Assembly (NCBI GenBank): GCA_009594995.1
Contig: VOPR01000015.1
Coordinates: 156,524 to 220,523 of the forward strand
From: Nitrospira sp.
GTDB lineage: Bacteria > Nitrospirota > Nitrospiria > Nitrospirales > Nitrospiraceae
Direction: 5' to 3'
Length of the DNA stretch: 64,000 nt
Part shown: positions 54,156 to 62,869 of the stretch, piece after piece
Numbering within the stretch: the stretch's first letter is position 1
Layout: each line of letters starts with the position of its first letter
Translations under genes and position numbers: made by a program
Notes under the pieces: model-generated
Databases searched by the model: none
Seen by the model: only the letters and a program-made list of their open reading frames with translations
Told to the model about the DNA's origin: nothing

Positions 54156-54929
54156 ATGAATCACGATCGATCTGCCCGAAACGAGTCGAGAGTCGCGGGT
54201 AAGGGGTTTGGCCATCAGCGTGAGGATAGTGAGCGGATGCCGGTTGTCTGGGCGCTTCCTCTGGCAATCGCGAGCGCACTGGTCGTGGGGGATTCGGCCT
54301 CTGCTGACAGTGAAATCTACGGGTATGTCGGCCCGAACGGTGTCTTTGAGATGACGAATGTTCCAACGGATCAGCGCTTTCGGCCGGCGGAATCACAGGC
54401 ACGCCGCCTGTTGCATCGCGCGTCGGCGGAAGAAGTGACGGAGGCCGTCGAGCGGTATGCCTGGCAGTTTCAATTACATCCGGCCCTGCTCTTGGCCGTG
54501 ATCAAGGCGGAGTCTGATTTTAATCCGACCGTCATTTCGCGCTCCGGAGCCGTGGGGCTCATGCAGCTGATTCCAGAAACCGCCATTCGCCATGGCGTAC
54601 AGAATTTGTATGACACAGGCGACAACATTCGCGGGGGAGCCCGCCATTTGCGCTATCTGTTGGATCGGTTCAATGGGAATGTCCGGTTGGCGGTGGCGGC
54701 GTACAATGCAGGGGAACGGCGAGTGGAACGGTATCGCGCCATCCCGCCGTATCCTGAGACTCGCGACTATGTCCGGAAAGTGATGATCTACTATAAGAGT
54801 TTCCGCGGGGACTATCAGGCGAGTCCAGGGAGAGCGGTATTGTTAGCTATGCACCATAAGCCATTGCAGCTTGAGCCCTTGACCGTGCCTGTGGATCTCA
54901 AGAAATCTCGGACTGCCGGCAAAAAGTAA
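54156..54929 (+). CDS. lytic transglycosylase (SLT domain) with DUF4124-like N-terminus
   Basis: A 257-residue peptidoglycan lytic transglycosylase. A strong ribosome-binding site (GGGAGGG) supports the ATG at 54156, which leaves a long charged n-region before the signal-like hydrophobic stretch (residues 30-50). A short DUF4124-like segment (I-Y-G-Y-V-G-P-N-G-V-F-E) follows. The SLT domain has the catalytic Glu119 in A-V-I-K-A-E-S-D-F-N-P, then G-L-M-Q-L-I-P-E-T-A and A-Y-N-A-G-E motifs. It cleaves glycan strands to anhydro-MurNAc products, the substrate of AnmK. The 5' leader carries a hairpin just before the ribosome-binding site. Confidence 0.9.
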   Translation: MNHDRSARNESRVAGKGFGHQREDSERMPVVWALPLAIASALVVGDSASADSEIYGYVGPNGVFEMTNVPTDQRFRPAESQARRLLHRASAEEVTEAVERYAWQFQLHPALLLAVIKAESDFNPTVISRSGAVGLMQLIPETAIRHGVQNLYDTGDNIRGGARHLRYLLDRFNGNVRLAVAAYNAGERRVERYRAIPPYPETRDYVRKVMIYYKSFRGDYQASPGRAVLLAMHHKPLQLEPLTVPVDLKKSRTAGKK

Positions 54930-55045
54930 CGCATGAGAATGGGCCTCCAGGCGTCCCCATGACAGCCAGCGCAAAGAAAAAACCAACAAACTCAAAGGGC
55001 ATTGCCTGGGCGCCGTGAAGGCGTCCTGAGACGTGGTGCGTGACG

Positions 55046-55717
55046 TTACAGCAGATAATTGGGAGGCAAGGCATTCAGCATTAACGCGTCGGGCATCATG
55101 CATAGATTTCTGATTGCCGTATCAAGGGCAGGATTATTGTACGCGTGCGCAGTGAACGACTCTCGTTCCACGTAGTAAGGATTGATCCGGGAAAGGGTCT
55201 CATTGATGTAGAGTGATGGATGGGTCAATAGGCCGTGCCGTAATACTTCACCGGGCAAGGTGTCCGCATGATATTGGCAGATGCCGCAAAGCGCCGGGTG
55301 TGCAAGGAGGAATTCCTCCAGCCGCCACTCATAGTCTAAGAGTTTTGAAAAGTTCCGTTCCGGCCCGAATTCAGCACTCATATCACCGGTCGCCCAAAGC
55401 CCGGCAAAGCCATCATTCAAGGCTTGGTCCAACGCAGATTCAAGCATTCCCAACATTCGATCAATATCAAACCGCCCATCTACGAGATGCGCATCGTCTG
55501 AAGACAACACGAGGCTGCCTTTCGCAACCTCATCCGTGACGTCAATCCCCCCGGCGACCAACGAAGATCGCATTCCGGCCACCATGGCAGGACGATTGAG
55601 ATACAGGCAGCGGTAATTCTCGGATAGCTTTTGCCGGATCAGCTTGGAAAGGCCCGGCAGGTGCGGAGTGGGCGAGCCGTTATAAATCAGGCACTGATGA
55701 CGTTGGGTCGGCATCAT
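55046..55717 (-). CDS. stand-alone MEDS-domain protein
   Basis: A 223-residue soluble protein that matches the MEDS domain (methanogen/methylotroph, DcmR sensory) across most of its length. It has H-Q-C-L-I-Y-N-G near residues 7-14, R-C-L-Y-L-N-R-P near 36, a G-L-W-A-T-G-D-M stretch near 104-111, and C-G-I-C-Q-Y-H near 142-148. MEDS domains usually sense hydrocarbon derivatives or redox and sit next to a kinase or HTH domain. Here no output domain is attached. Cys and His residues may bind a ligand. It lies alone between unrelated genes. Confidence 0.75.
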   Translation of the reverse strand: MMPTQRHQCLIYNGSPTPHLPGLSKLIRQKLSENYRCLYLNRPAMVAGMRSSLVAGGIDVTDEVAKGSLVLSSDDAHLVDGRFDIDRMLGMLESALDQALNDGFAGLWATGDMSAEFGPERNFSKLLDYEWRLEEFLLAHPALCGICQYHADTLPGEVLRHGLLTHPSLYINETLSRINPYYVERESFTAHAYNNPALDTAIRNLCMMPDALMLNALPPNYLL

Positions 55718-55980
55718 GAGATCTCAATGGAATTAAGATTGCGGAAGCCCATTCGACCGGATGTTCCGTTAACTTCGCAGACTCCCGTTCGGTTCGCAAG
55801 GAGAATCTTCTAGACTACATATTACCCTATAAGGGAATTTTGATCTTCTGAAATCGCGCAAATGGCGCAGTAGGTGGATTCACGGTACTCGATTCCGGCG
55901 AAACTCTACTTCACGGTGGGATTCATGTCTTCGATAGCTGTTCTTTGAAGACATAAGAATGGCGTGATGATCACTTCCAG

Positions 55981-57147
55981 CTACGACTGGCGGTACCGTG
56001 CATGACTCCAGCGGAAGCGAGCCCAAAGCCAGACCCTCTCGAAGCCACCAGCGGGAGACGATTTGTCGCGGACGACGAGGGCGCGCAACCAGGGGATTTG
56101 CATCAACACCCACGTCAGCAGAAGAGAGAGCCCGTAGACGGTGATTACATAGGGTACGTACCATACGATCGGCAGATGCGGCAGCTGATCATGGATGGGT
56201 GCAAGGGTATGTTCAATGAGGATATGGCCAACGTACACCCCCAGAGTATAACGCGCCAGGGCCGGTAAGATCGTATGTTGCCCCCACGTCGGTTTCGAGA
56301 GCAGGAGAAGGAAGAGGCCGAGCACCAGAAGCGCTGCTCCGGCATAGGGATAAAAAGCGATCCGGATCGCTGGGAGGTCGAGAGCCGTTTTCAAGACAAT
56401 GCCTTCGGCCACGGCCAAAGCGCTGCCTCCGATGATGAGGCTCACCGCAAGTCGGGCAGAAACCGGGCGCCGGTAGGAGACCCACCATCCTAACAGCGTG
56501 AAGAACATGGCGAGACTTACCGCACGGATGGGATTGAACTCTACCCCGGTTCGTGGCTGGAGGACCTCAGCCCCGATCACAAATACGTATAGCGCGACGA
56601 GAAGAGGCATCGTTCTTTTCTCAAGACGCCAGAGAGTGGCGATCGCCACGGTCGTAAGACCCACCATCAGGGCAGGCAGAAACCACATGTGATAGTAGGG
56701 CGGCCATGGCAGCACGATGAGCTTGATCTGTTCAAGTGCCCCAGCTGGCCAGGTGTCGCTGGACAAGATTTGCCAGATCCTTCCTCCTGAGAATGCCTTG
56801 ACCCAATGTCGTGGAATGACCGCATAGATAGCCGACCAGATTAGGTATAGCCACAGAAGTGATACACAGGAAGAACCCAGAACGGGCAACGGCTGCTGTC
56901 CTCCCTGGACCTTCTGTCCGTAAAAGTAACCGGCGACGAGGAAGAAATACGGGACGGTCAGCCACCACAACAGATACAGCGGAAAGTCGATGACAAACCC
57001 ATAGTCGCCTCCCTCCACGTGCAGCCGCGCAAGAAAATTCGCATGGATGCAGACCACGATGAGCATGGCCACAACGCGGAAGCTCTCCACGCTTGCCAAG
57101 CGTGTGGCCGAGGGGGGATGCGGTTGATCCGTATAGACCGAAGCCAT
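55981..57147 (-). CDS. membrane acyltransferase (acyltransferase 3 family)
   Basis: A 388-residue integral membrane protein with about ten hydrophobic helices. The N-terminal block S-V-E-S-F-R-V-V-A-M-L-I-V-V-C-I-H-A-N (residues about 18-36) is the acyltransferase-3 (OafA/NodX) signature with the conserved Arg and His. Such enzymes transfer acetyl or succinyl groups to surface polysaccharides or lipids. No other polysaccharide gene is adjacent, so the acceptor is unknown. The upstream region (57148-57400) has no gene and presumably carries its promoter. Confidence 0.85.
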   Translation of the reverse strand: MASVYTDQPHPPSATRLASVESFRVVAMLIVVCIHANFLARLHVEGGDYGFVIDFPLYLLWWLTVPYFFLVAGYFYGQKVQGGQQPLPVLGSSCVSLLWLYLIWSAIYAVIPRHWVKAFSGGRIWQILSSDTWPAGALEQIKLIVLPWPPYYHMWFLPALMVGLTTVAIATLWRLEKRTMPLLVALYVFVIGAEVLQPRTGVEFNPIRAVSLAMFFTLLGWWVSYRRPVSARLAVSLIIGGSALAVAEGIVLKTALDLPAIRIAFYPYAGAALLVLGLFLLLLSKPTWGQHTILPALARYTLGVYVGHILIEHTLAPIHDQLPHLPIVWYVPYVITVYGLSLLLTWVLMQIPWLRALVVRDKSSPAGGFERVWLWARFRWSHARYRQS

Positions 57148-57414
57148 CAGACCGCCTTACGCAGCAAATACTGCGGGCCCTGTGTGAGCCAGACTCGTCA
57201 GATCATCGCGCGCAGGATACATACGGCGCGACACCGACTGCCCAACTCCCACAGCAGTCAGAGTAATTCTCTTGGATGCCCTATGGCAGCGGGTTTAGTC
57301 CAGAGCTCGCCGAGGCATGTGCCTTCGTTGCAAGGCGGGGATGCGCACGTCGTTACTCAGAGTCTGCCTCAGTGCAACCCGTTGCACCCATAGGATAGTC
57401 AATCCTTCCGGCAT

Positions 57415-57433
57415 TGTCCAGTGACACTGGACA
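57415..57433. repeat. 19-bp perfect palindrome
   Basis: TGTCCAGTG-A-CACTGGACA is a perfect 9-bp inverted repeat around one central base, lying between the acyltransferase gene and the recombinase remnant. It has the form of an operator or recombinase-binding site. A 39-codon open frame starts about 20 bases downstream (57454), without a ribosome-binding site or recognisable protein. Confidence 0.6.
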
Positions 57434-57681
57434 CATGTACAGTTATTCAAATTATGGCTGAAGAAGCCATTGATGACGGGAAAGAATTGCGCCTGGAATC
57501 AGTCGGTGCGCCAGTGAGGTACCGCAGCGAGTTCATAGCGGTTCTGCTGAAGAGGAGAAAATATGTGTGGTAAGGACCGACATGCTGATGGCAGTAGGCG
57601 ATTGGAGTCTCTGGTCGTGGAGACTCTTGGCGCAGGTCGCACCTTTGGCCATTTGAATAAGGGGGAAATGGAGACTGACGA

Positions 57682-57948
57682 AAAGTAGAGGGGAATCAAT
57701 TTCGCTTTCGCGATCTGCGCTGTACCTTCACCACCCGTCTTGTGCAGGCCGGGGGCGACATCTACACCGTGCAGAAACTTGGACGATGGAAAACCGTCTC
57801 CATCATGATGCGGTACGCCCATCATCCGAAGAGTTTGCGTGCTGGTGTAAAGATCTTGGATCGAGTCGCGGCAGGAGGTAACACAAATCTAGCACAATCG
57901 GCTTCTCACACGAGTGCCGAGGCCGGGTATGCTGCTGTGAGTAGTTGA
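57682..57948 (+). pseudogene. truncated, degenerate tyrosine recombinase (integrase) C-terminus
   Basis: An open segment of about 90 codons whose product matches the end of a phage-type integrase: F-R-D-L-R-C-T-F-T-T-R-L-V-Q-A-G, I-Y-T-V-Q-K-L-G, and M-M-R-Y-A-H with the nucleophilic Tyr. The conserved L-R-H is changed to L-R-C, and the L-G-H-x motif is altered to L-G-R-W. There is no N-terminal or core-binding part and no start codon in place. It lies 18 bases from the 3' end of the initiator tRNA gene, a classic integration site. This is the remnant of an element that once sat here. Confidence 0.8.
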
Positions 57949-57966
57949 AGGAAAAGTGGGAAGGGT

Positions 57967-58043
<77 letters not shown>

Positions 58044-58124
58044 ACCGGATACTAACAGGCGTGTGAAACGAGAGTCAAGGAAGCCGCTACGAGAATTGCA
58101 TTCGCGAGGGGAGAATGATAAAGC

Positions 58125-59081
58125 GTGAGCATGCGCATCGTATTCATGGGAACACCAGACTTCGCCGTCCCCTCGTTGGAGGCGTTGCTCAAGTCAGATG
58201 ACCAAGTGGTCGGTGTGGTCACGCAGCCGGATCGGCCGAAGGGCCGTGGGCAGGACGTGATTCCCTCACCCGTGAAAGTGGTTTGTCAGCGCGAGGGGAT
58301 TCCCGTGCTTCAGCCCCTGAAGATGAAAGATCCTGTTTTTCTGGACGCTTTACGAGAATGGAAGCCGGATGTGATTGCGGTCACCGCATTCGGCCGCATT
58401 CTGCCTCCGGTGATTCTTACCTTGCCGCCACAGGGCTGCATCAATGTGCACGGGTCGCTCTTGCCGAAGTATCGCGGTGCGGGCCCCGTTCAATGGGCCA
58501 TTATCAGGGGCGAGCGGGAAACCGGCATTACGACCATGTTCATGGCTGAAGGCATGGATACTGGCGATATGCTGCTACGTGAAGTCGTGGAGATTCGCCC
58601 CGACGATACTGCCGGCACATTGGCTCCTCGCCTTGCGGAGGTGGGCGGGCGGTTGCTGGTTGAGACGTTGCGTCGTCTCAAGGCGGGGACGCTGACTCCG
58701 GAACGGCAGGATGATGCGCAGGCGACCATGGCGCCGTTACTCAAAAAGGAAGACGGACTGATCGACTGGGCCTTGCCGGCCATCGACATCGCGAACCGTG
58801 TGCGCGGGCTCTCGCCCTGGCCGGGTGCATTCACCTATGTGAACGGGGAACGGTGGACGCTGTGCCGCGTTTCCGTCGGCGAGGAGCTTCAAAGCGCGAG
58901 TCCCGGGTCCGTGACGAAGGTGACCAAAGACCGCGTCGATGTTGCGACAGGCCGCGGGACGATCCACATTCTCGACATCCAGCCATCCAATAGTCGCCGC
59001 ATGACCATGGCGCAATATCTGGCGGGCCACCGTCTCGCCGAAGGCATCACCTTGCAGGCTGCGCCGCCATCGCAGAGCTGA
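58125..59081 (+). CDS. fmt: methionyl-tRNA formyltransferase
   Basis: A 318-residue enzyme that formylates methionyl-initiator-tRNA with 10-formyltetrahydrofolate. It starts at a GTG (58125) with GAGGGGAG about 11 bases upstream. An ATG two codons on is the alternative. Visible motifs are M-G-T-P-D-F-A-V near residue 8, the catalytic N-V-H-G-S-L-L-P-K-Y-R-G-A region (Asn and His near 109-111), and D-T-G-D-M near 147. The C-terminal OB-like domain is complete. It is divergent from the initiator tRNA gene, its own substrate, and is followed by rsmB. Confidence 0.96.
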   Translation: MSMRIVFMGTPDFAVPSLEALLKSDDQVVGVVTQPDRPKGRGQDVIPSPVKVVCQREGIPVLQPLKMKDPVFLDALREWKPDVIAVTAFGRILPPVILTLPPQGCINVHGSLLPKYRGAGPVQWAIIRGERETGITTMFMAEGMDTGDMLLREVVEIRPDDTAGTLAPRLAEVGGRLLVETLRRLKAGTLTPERQDDAQATMAPLLKKEDGLIDWALPAIDIANRVRGLSPWPGAFTYVNGERWTLCRVSVGEELQSASPGSVTKVTKDRVDVATGRGTIHILDIQPSNSRRMTMAQYLAGHRLAEGITLQAAPPSQS

Positions 59082-59141
59082 CTGCGAGCAGTCACATGCA
59101 CTCCACTGACGATCTTCCCGCCATGACCATGCGTTCTGCAC

Positions 59142-60581
59142 ATGGGCACTGATCCGCACCCCGCGCCACCAGGCCAGGCCGCCCCGTCCGCGCGGCATGC
59201 TGCCGTGAAGGCCTTGCTGACCATCGACAAGGCCGGAATGCTGGGGGATGACGTATTCGATCAGGTCTCCGCCAATGCCGGGCTGGATCTCCGCGATCGA
59301 GCCTTCATGGTTGAATTGGTTCGCGGCGTGTTGCGGTATCGGGCGACGCTCGACTGGCGGTTGGGCCTGCTGTCCGATCGGCGCATCACAAAACTTCCCA
59401 CCCTTGTTCAAACCATTCTGCGGCTCGGTGCCTATCAACTGTTGTATTTGGACAGGGTGCCGGAATCTGCAGCTGTGAACGAGTCGGTGCGGATGATCAA
59501 GCTGCAAAGTCGGCGTTTGGGGCGCGACTGGAGCGGGTTCGTCAATGCCGTGCTCAGGGCCTTGGTTCGAGCGGCTGAGCCGGAGTGGCCTGATGCCGCG
59601 AAGAATCCTGTCGAAGCATATGCCGTTCGCTATTCCTGCCCGACCTGGCTCGTGGAGCGTTGGTGTCGCAACTGGGGTGTTGCGCGAGCCGAGGCCATGT
59701 GCCGCGCCTCGGTGGAGGTGCCCCCGCTCACACTTCGCGTGAACCGGCTTCGAACCACCCGCGCGGCGTTGCTGGCCGATTTGGCGGCGGCGCAGGTGGA
59801 AGCCATTGCGACATTAATCAGCGAGGTCGGCATTCAACTGGCACGCAGCGGTTCGATTGTCGATCTTTGCGGATATGCCGACGGGCATTTTTATGTCGAG
59901 GATGAGGCGGGTCAACTCGTCCCCTTGCTGTTGGATGTGCAGCCGGGTCAGCGGGTATTAGACGCCTGTGCTGCGCCTGGTGGAAAGGCCACACACATCG
60001 CAGCCCTTATGGGCAATCGAGGCGAAATCGTTGCGGTGGACCGGGCCGCCTCACGGCTCGACTTAGTAATGGACAACTGCCGTCGTTTGGGAGTGAATAT
60101 CGTCACTCCGATTGCCGGCGACCTGCGTGTGCTGGCGAGTGTAGGGGCGGCGCCAGGCGAACGTCGCCCCTCTGCCGTTGCCCATGCGGCCTTGTCCCGT
60201 CCATTTGATCGCATCTTGCTCGACGCGCCATGCAGCGGTCTCGGTGTGCTGCGACGTCATCCCGAAGGAAAGTGGTACAAGACTTCGGAGGCCATCGTGC
60301 AACATCGACAGGTGCAGCTGGAACTGCTCGCGGTGACGAGTCGTCTCTTGCGGCCTGGTGGGGTGTTGGTCTATAGTACCTGCTCGATTGAGCCGGAAGA
60401 AACAGAATCGGTTATCGACGAGTTTTGTCAGTCTCATCGTGAATTTCAGCGTGACTCGATCGCGCCCTGGTTGCCCCCAGCCGGTCTGCCGTTCGTGACC
60501 CCTCGAGGGGATCTGTCTACGATGGCCAATATGAATCACATGGATGCGTTTTTTGCCGCCCGGTTGCGGAGGAGCGAGTAG
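59142..60581 (+). CDS. rsmB: 16S rRNA (cytosine967-C5)-methyltransferase RsmB
   Basis: A 479-residue methyltransferase. The N-terminal NusB-like domain (residues 15-150) has A-A-V-K-A-L-L-T-I and R-A-F-M-V-E-L-V-R-G-V-L. The C-terminal Rossmann domain has the SAM motif D-A-C-A-A-P-G-G-K-A-T-H near 277, and the catalytic pair of cysteines lies in D-A-P-C-S-G-L-G (near 364) and S-T-C-S-I-E-P-E-E (near 414). It methylates C967 of 16S rRNA. fmt-rsmB-rpe order is common. Its stop codon overlaps the rpe start by one base. Confidence 0.95.
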   Translation: MGTDPHPAPPGQAAPSARHAAVKALLTIDKAGMLGDDVFDQVSANAGLDLRDRAFMVELVRGVLRYRATLDWRLGLLSDRRITKLPTLVQTILRLGAYQLLYLDRVPESAAVNESVRMIKLQSRRLGRDWSGFVNAVLRALVRAAEPEWPDAAKNPVEAYAVRYSCPTWLVERWCRNWGVARAEAMCRASVEVPPLTLRVNRLRTTRAALLADLAAAQVEAIATLISEVGIQLARSGSIVDLCGYADGHFYVEDEAGQLVPLLLDVQPGQRVLDACAAPGGKATHIAALMGNRGEIVAVDRAASRLDLVMDNCRRLGVNIVTPIAGDLRVLASVGAAPGERRPSAVAHAALSRPFDRILLDAPCSGLGVLRRHPEGKWYKTSEAIVQHRQVQLELLAVTSRLLRPGGVLVYSTCSIEPEETESVIDEFCQSHREFQRDSIAPWLPPAGLPFVTPRGDLSTMANMNHMDAFFAARLRRSE

Positions 60582-61285
60582 TGGCCGGCCGGACCGTGCG
60601 CATTGCTCCGTCCATTCTGTCCGCTGACTTTGCCCGCCTGGCCGAAGAGGTCGCGCGGGTCGAAGAGGCAGGAGCCGACTGGTTGCACGTCGACGTCATG
60701 GACGGGCATTTCGTGCCGAACTTGACGATTGGTCCTCCGGTGGTCGAGGCCCTCCGAAAAGTCACGACCTTGCCGTTGGATGTGCATCTGATGATGACCA
60801 ATCCCGATGCGTTCATCGGAGAGTTTGCCGAGGCGGGCGCAGATTATCTCACGGTGCATGTGGAAACCTGTCCTCATCTGCATCGGACGGTTCAGTTGAT
60901 CAAGGAGCACGGGGTCAAGGCCGGGGTGACGTTAAACCCTGCGACGCCTGCCGTGACCCTGTCGGAAATTGTCCGCGACGCCGATCTCATCCTGATCATG
61001 TCCGTGAACCCCGGCTTCGGCGGGCAAAAGTTTATCCCCTCATCGTTACAGAAAATTGCCGAAGTTCGAGCCCTGATCGACCGGACCCACAGCCATGCGC
61101 TCCTGGAGGTAGACGGGGGCGTGAAACCGGACAATGCCGAGGCGATTCTCGCAGCCGGCGCCGAGGTGTTGGTAGCAGGGTCGGCGGTGTTTTCCGGTCA
61201 TGACTATGCCGCTGCCATTACCGCGCTGAGAGCCGGCCATGCACCTGCCGCTCGGACCACCAGGATTGCTGCCGCGCAGCGATAG
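60581..61285 (+). CDS. rpe: ribulose-phosphate 3-epimerase
   Basis: A 234-residue TIM-barrel enzyme that interconverts ribulose 5-phosphate and xylulose 5-phosphate. The GTG start at 60581 overlaps the rsmB stop, with GGAGGAG upstream. Active-site motifs are I-L-S-A-D-F-A-R, H-V-D-V-M-D-G-H-F-V-P-N with metal-binding His and Asp, H-L-M-M, M-S-V-N-P-G-F-G-G-Q-K-F, and V-D-G-G-V near 184. It is required for both the pentose phosphate pathway and many carbon-fixation or gluconeogenic routes. rpiA lies 43 kb away in the window. Confidence 0.96.
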   Translation: MAGRTVRIAPSILSADFARLAEEVARVEEAGADWLHVDVMDGHFVPNLTIGPPVVEALRKVTTLPLDVHLMMTNPDAFIGEFAEAGADYLTVHVETCPHLHRTVQLIKEHGVKAGVTLNPATPAVTLSEIVRDADLILIMSVNPGFGGQKFIPSSLQKIAEVRALIDRTHSHALLEVDGGVKPDNAEAILAAGAEVLVAGSAVFSGHDYAAAITALRAGHAPAARTTRIAAAQR

Positions 61286-61312
61286 AAAAGGCATCGGACC
61301 ACACCCGACTTC

Positions 61313-62857
61313 ATGGATAATCTTCATCCCCTCGAAAGCAAAGTGCTGCTGGCATTAGCCCCGCAGCCTGGCTCGCCTCCTACACTTGATCAACTCGCGG
61401 AGTCCACCGGATTGGAGCCGTCGCAGTTGAGCATGGCTGTCGAATGGCTGCTGGCCAAATCCTTGATCGCCGTGCATGCGGAAACTGTTGCGCACATCGC
61501 CTCGTTGACGCCGATCGGTGACGTATTTTTCGAGAAGTATGCGCCCATCGAACGGGTGTTATCCGCAGCCAGGGAAGCCGGGCAAACGGGGAAACGCCTG
61601 ACGATTCAGGATATTCAGGCCAAAGAACAACTCGAACCGTCGGATGTGAGTAAGGCGGTCGGCACCCTCAAGAAAGAGGGCGCGATCCTGATTGTGCAGG
61701 GCGGATGTATTGAGAGCACCGGCCGCAATAGTGCCACGGCTGAAGCCATGCGCGCCCTCCTGCAAGAATTGCGAAGCGGCCCACGGGAGTTGCAGACCTT
61801 TGCCGAACCGCTGCGGACCGTGTTGCAACAGCATGCAGTCAAACGTGGGAATGCGCGCGAGCCTTTCCGGGTCGATGAACGGGTCACTCGGTCATTTCTG
61901 CTGACGCCTGCGGGACAGGATGTGACTGAGCAACTGTCGCGCGAAGGCGTGGCGGAAGAAGTCTCGCAATTGACGCCCGAACTCCTCAAAGAGGGGGCTT
62001 GGCGGACAAAGCGTTTCCGGAAATATACGATCAGTTTGCGGGCGCCGAGGATTGCAGCCGGGAAGCGGCACCCCTATCGGGAGTTTCTAGATCTCGTCAA
62101 GCTCAAACTGGTCAGCATGGGCTTTCAGGAAATGCGAGGGACGCTCGTAGAGACCGAGTTCTGGAATATGGATGCGCTGTTCATGCCGCAGTTTCATCCT
62201 GCCCGTGACATTCACGATGTGTATTTTGTGAAAAACCCGACTCATGCCCGCACCATCGCCGAGCCCTATTTGTCGCAAGTGACGCAGGTGCACGAATCGG
62301 GGGCGGGGGCTGGTTCGACCGGTTGGGGGTACACCTTTGATGCCGAGCGTGCAAAGCGGTTGGTACTGCGAAGTCAAGGAACGGCGGTGTCGGCGCGCAG
62401 GCTGGCAGCTGATCCGTCCGTGCCTGGTAAGTATTTCTCCATTGCCCGCTGTTTTCGCTATGACCAGGTGGACGCCACGCATGCCACCGATTTTTTTCAG
62501 GTAGAAGGAATCGTGCTGGGGTCGGATATCAACTTCCGGACGCTGTTGGGTTTGCTGAACCTGTTTGCGCGGGAAGTGGCCCAGGCTAAGGAAGTGAAAT
62601 TTCTTCCGGCCTATTTCCCGTTCACCGAACCTTCGGTGGAAATGCATGTGCGTCATCCGAAGCTGGGCTGGATGGAGCTGGGCGGCGCGGGATTGTTTCG
62701 CCCTGAAGTCACCACGCCGCTGGGCGTCTCCGTGCCGGTGATTGCCTGGGGGCTTGGACTGGATCGTATGGCGATGGTGGCGTTGGGCATTCATGATATT
62801 CGCGACCTGTTCTCGGCGGATTTGGAATTCATTCGCACTATGCGGGGAAGTTTTTAG
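61313..62857 (+). CDS. pheS: phenylalanine--tRNA ligase alpha subunit, archaeal/eukaryal type
   Basis: A 514-residue class II synthetase subunit. Typical bacterial PheS has about 340 residues, but this protein has an extra N-terminal region (about residues 1-200) of winged-helix-like modules as in archaeal and eukaryal PheS. The catalytic part has motif 1 around F-L-D-L-V-K-L-K-L-V-S-M-G-F near 264, motif 2 with F-R-Y-D-Q-V-D-A-T-H near 381, and motif 3 ending G-L-G-L-D-R-M-A near 485. With PheT (12 bases downstream) it charges tRNA-Phe. The type is clear from length and organisation. Confidence 0.92.
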   Translation: MDNLHPLESKVLLALAPQPGSPPTLDQLAESTGLEPSQLSMAVEWLLAKSLIAVHAETVAHIASLTPIGDVFFEKYAPIERVLSAAREAGQTGKRLTIQDIQAKEQLEPSDVSKAVGTLKKEGAILIVQGGCIESTGRNSATAEAMRALLQELRSGPRELQTFAEPLRTVLQQHAVKRGNAREPFRVDERVTRSFLLTPAGQDVTEQLSREGVAEEVSQLTPELLKEGAWRTKRFRKYTISLRAPRIAAGKRHPYREFLDLVKLKLVSMGFQEMRGTLVETEFWNMDALFMPQFHPARDIHDVYFVKNPTHARTIAEPYLSQVTQVHESGAGAGSTGWGYTFDAERAKRLVLRSQGTAVSARRLAADPSVPGKYFSIARCFRYDQVDATHATDFFQVEGIVLGSDINFRTLLGLLNLFAREVAQAKEVKFLPAYFPFTEPSVEMHVRHPKLGWMELGGAGLFRPEVTTPLGVSVPVIAWGLGLDRMAMVALGIHDIRDLFSADLEFIRTMRGSF

Positions 62858-62869
62858 GACGACCACACC

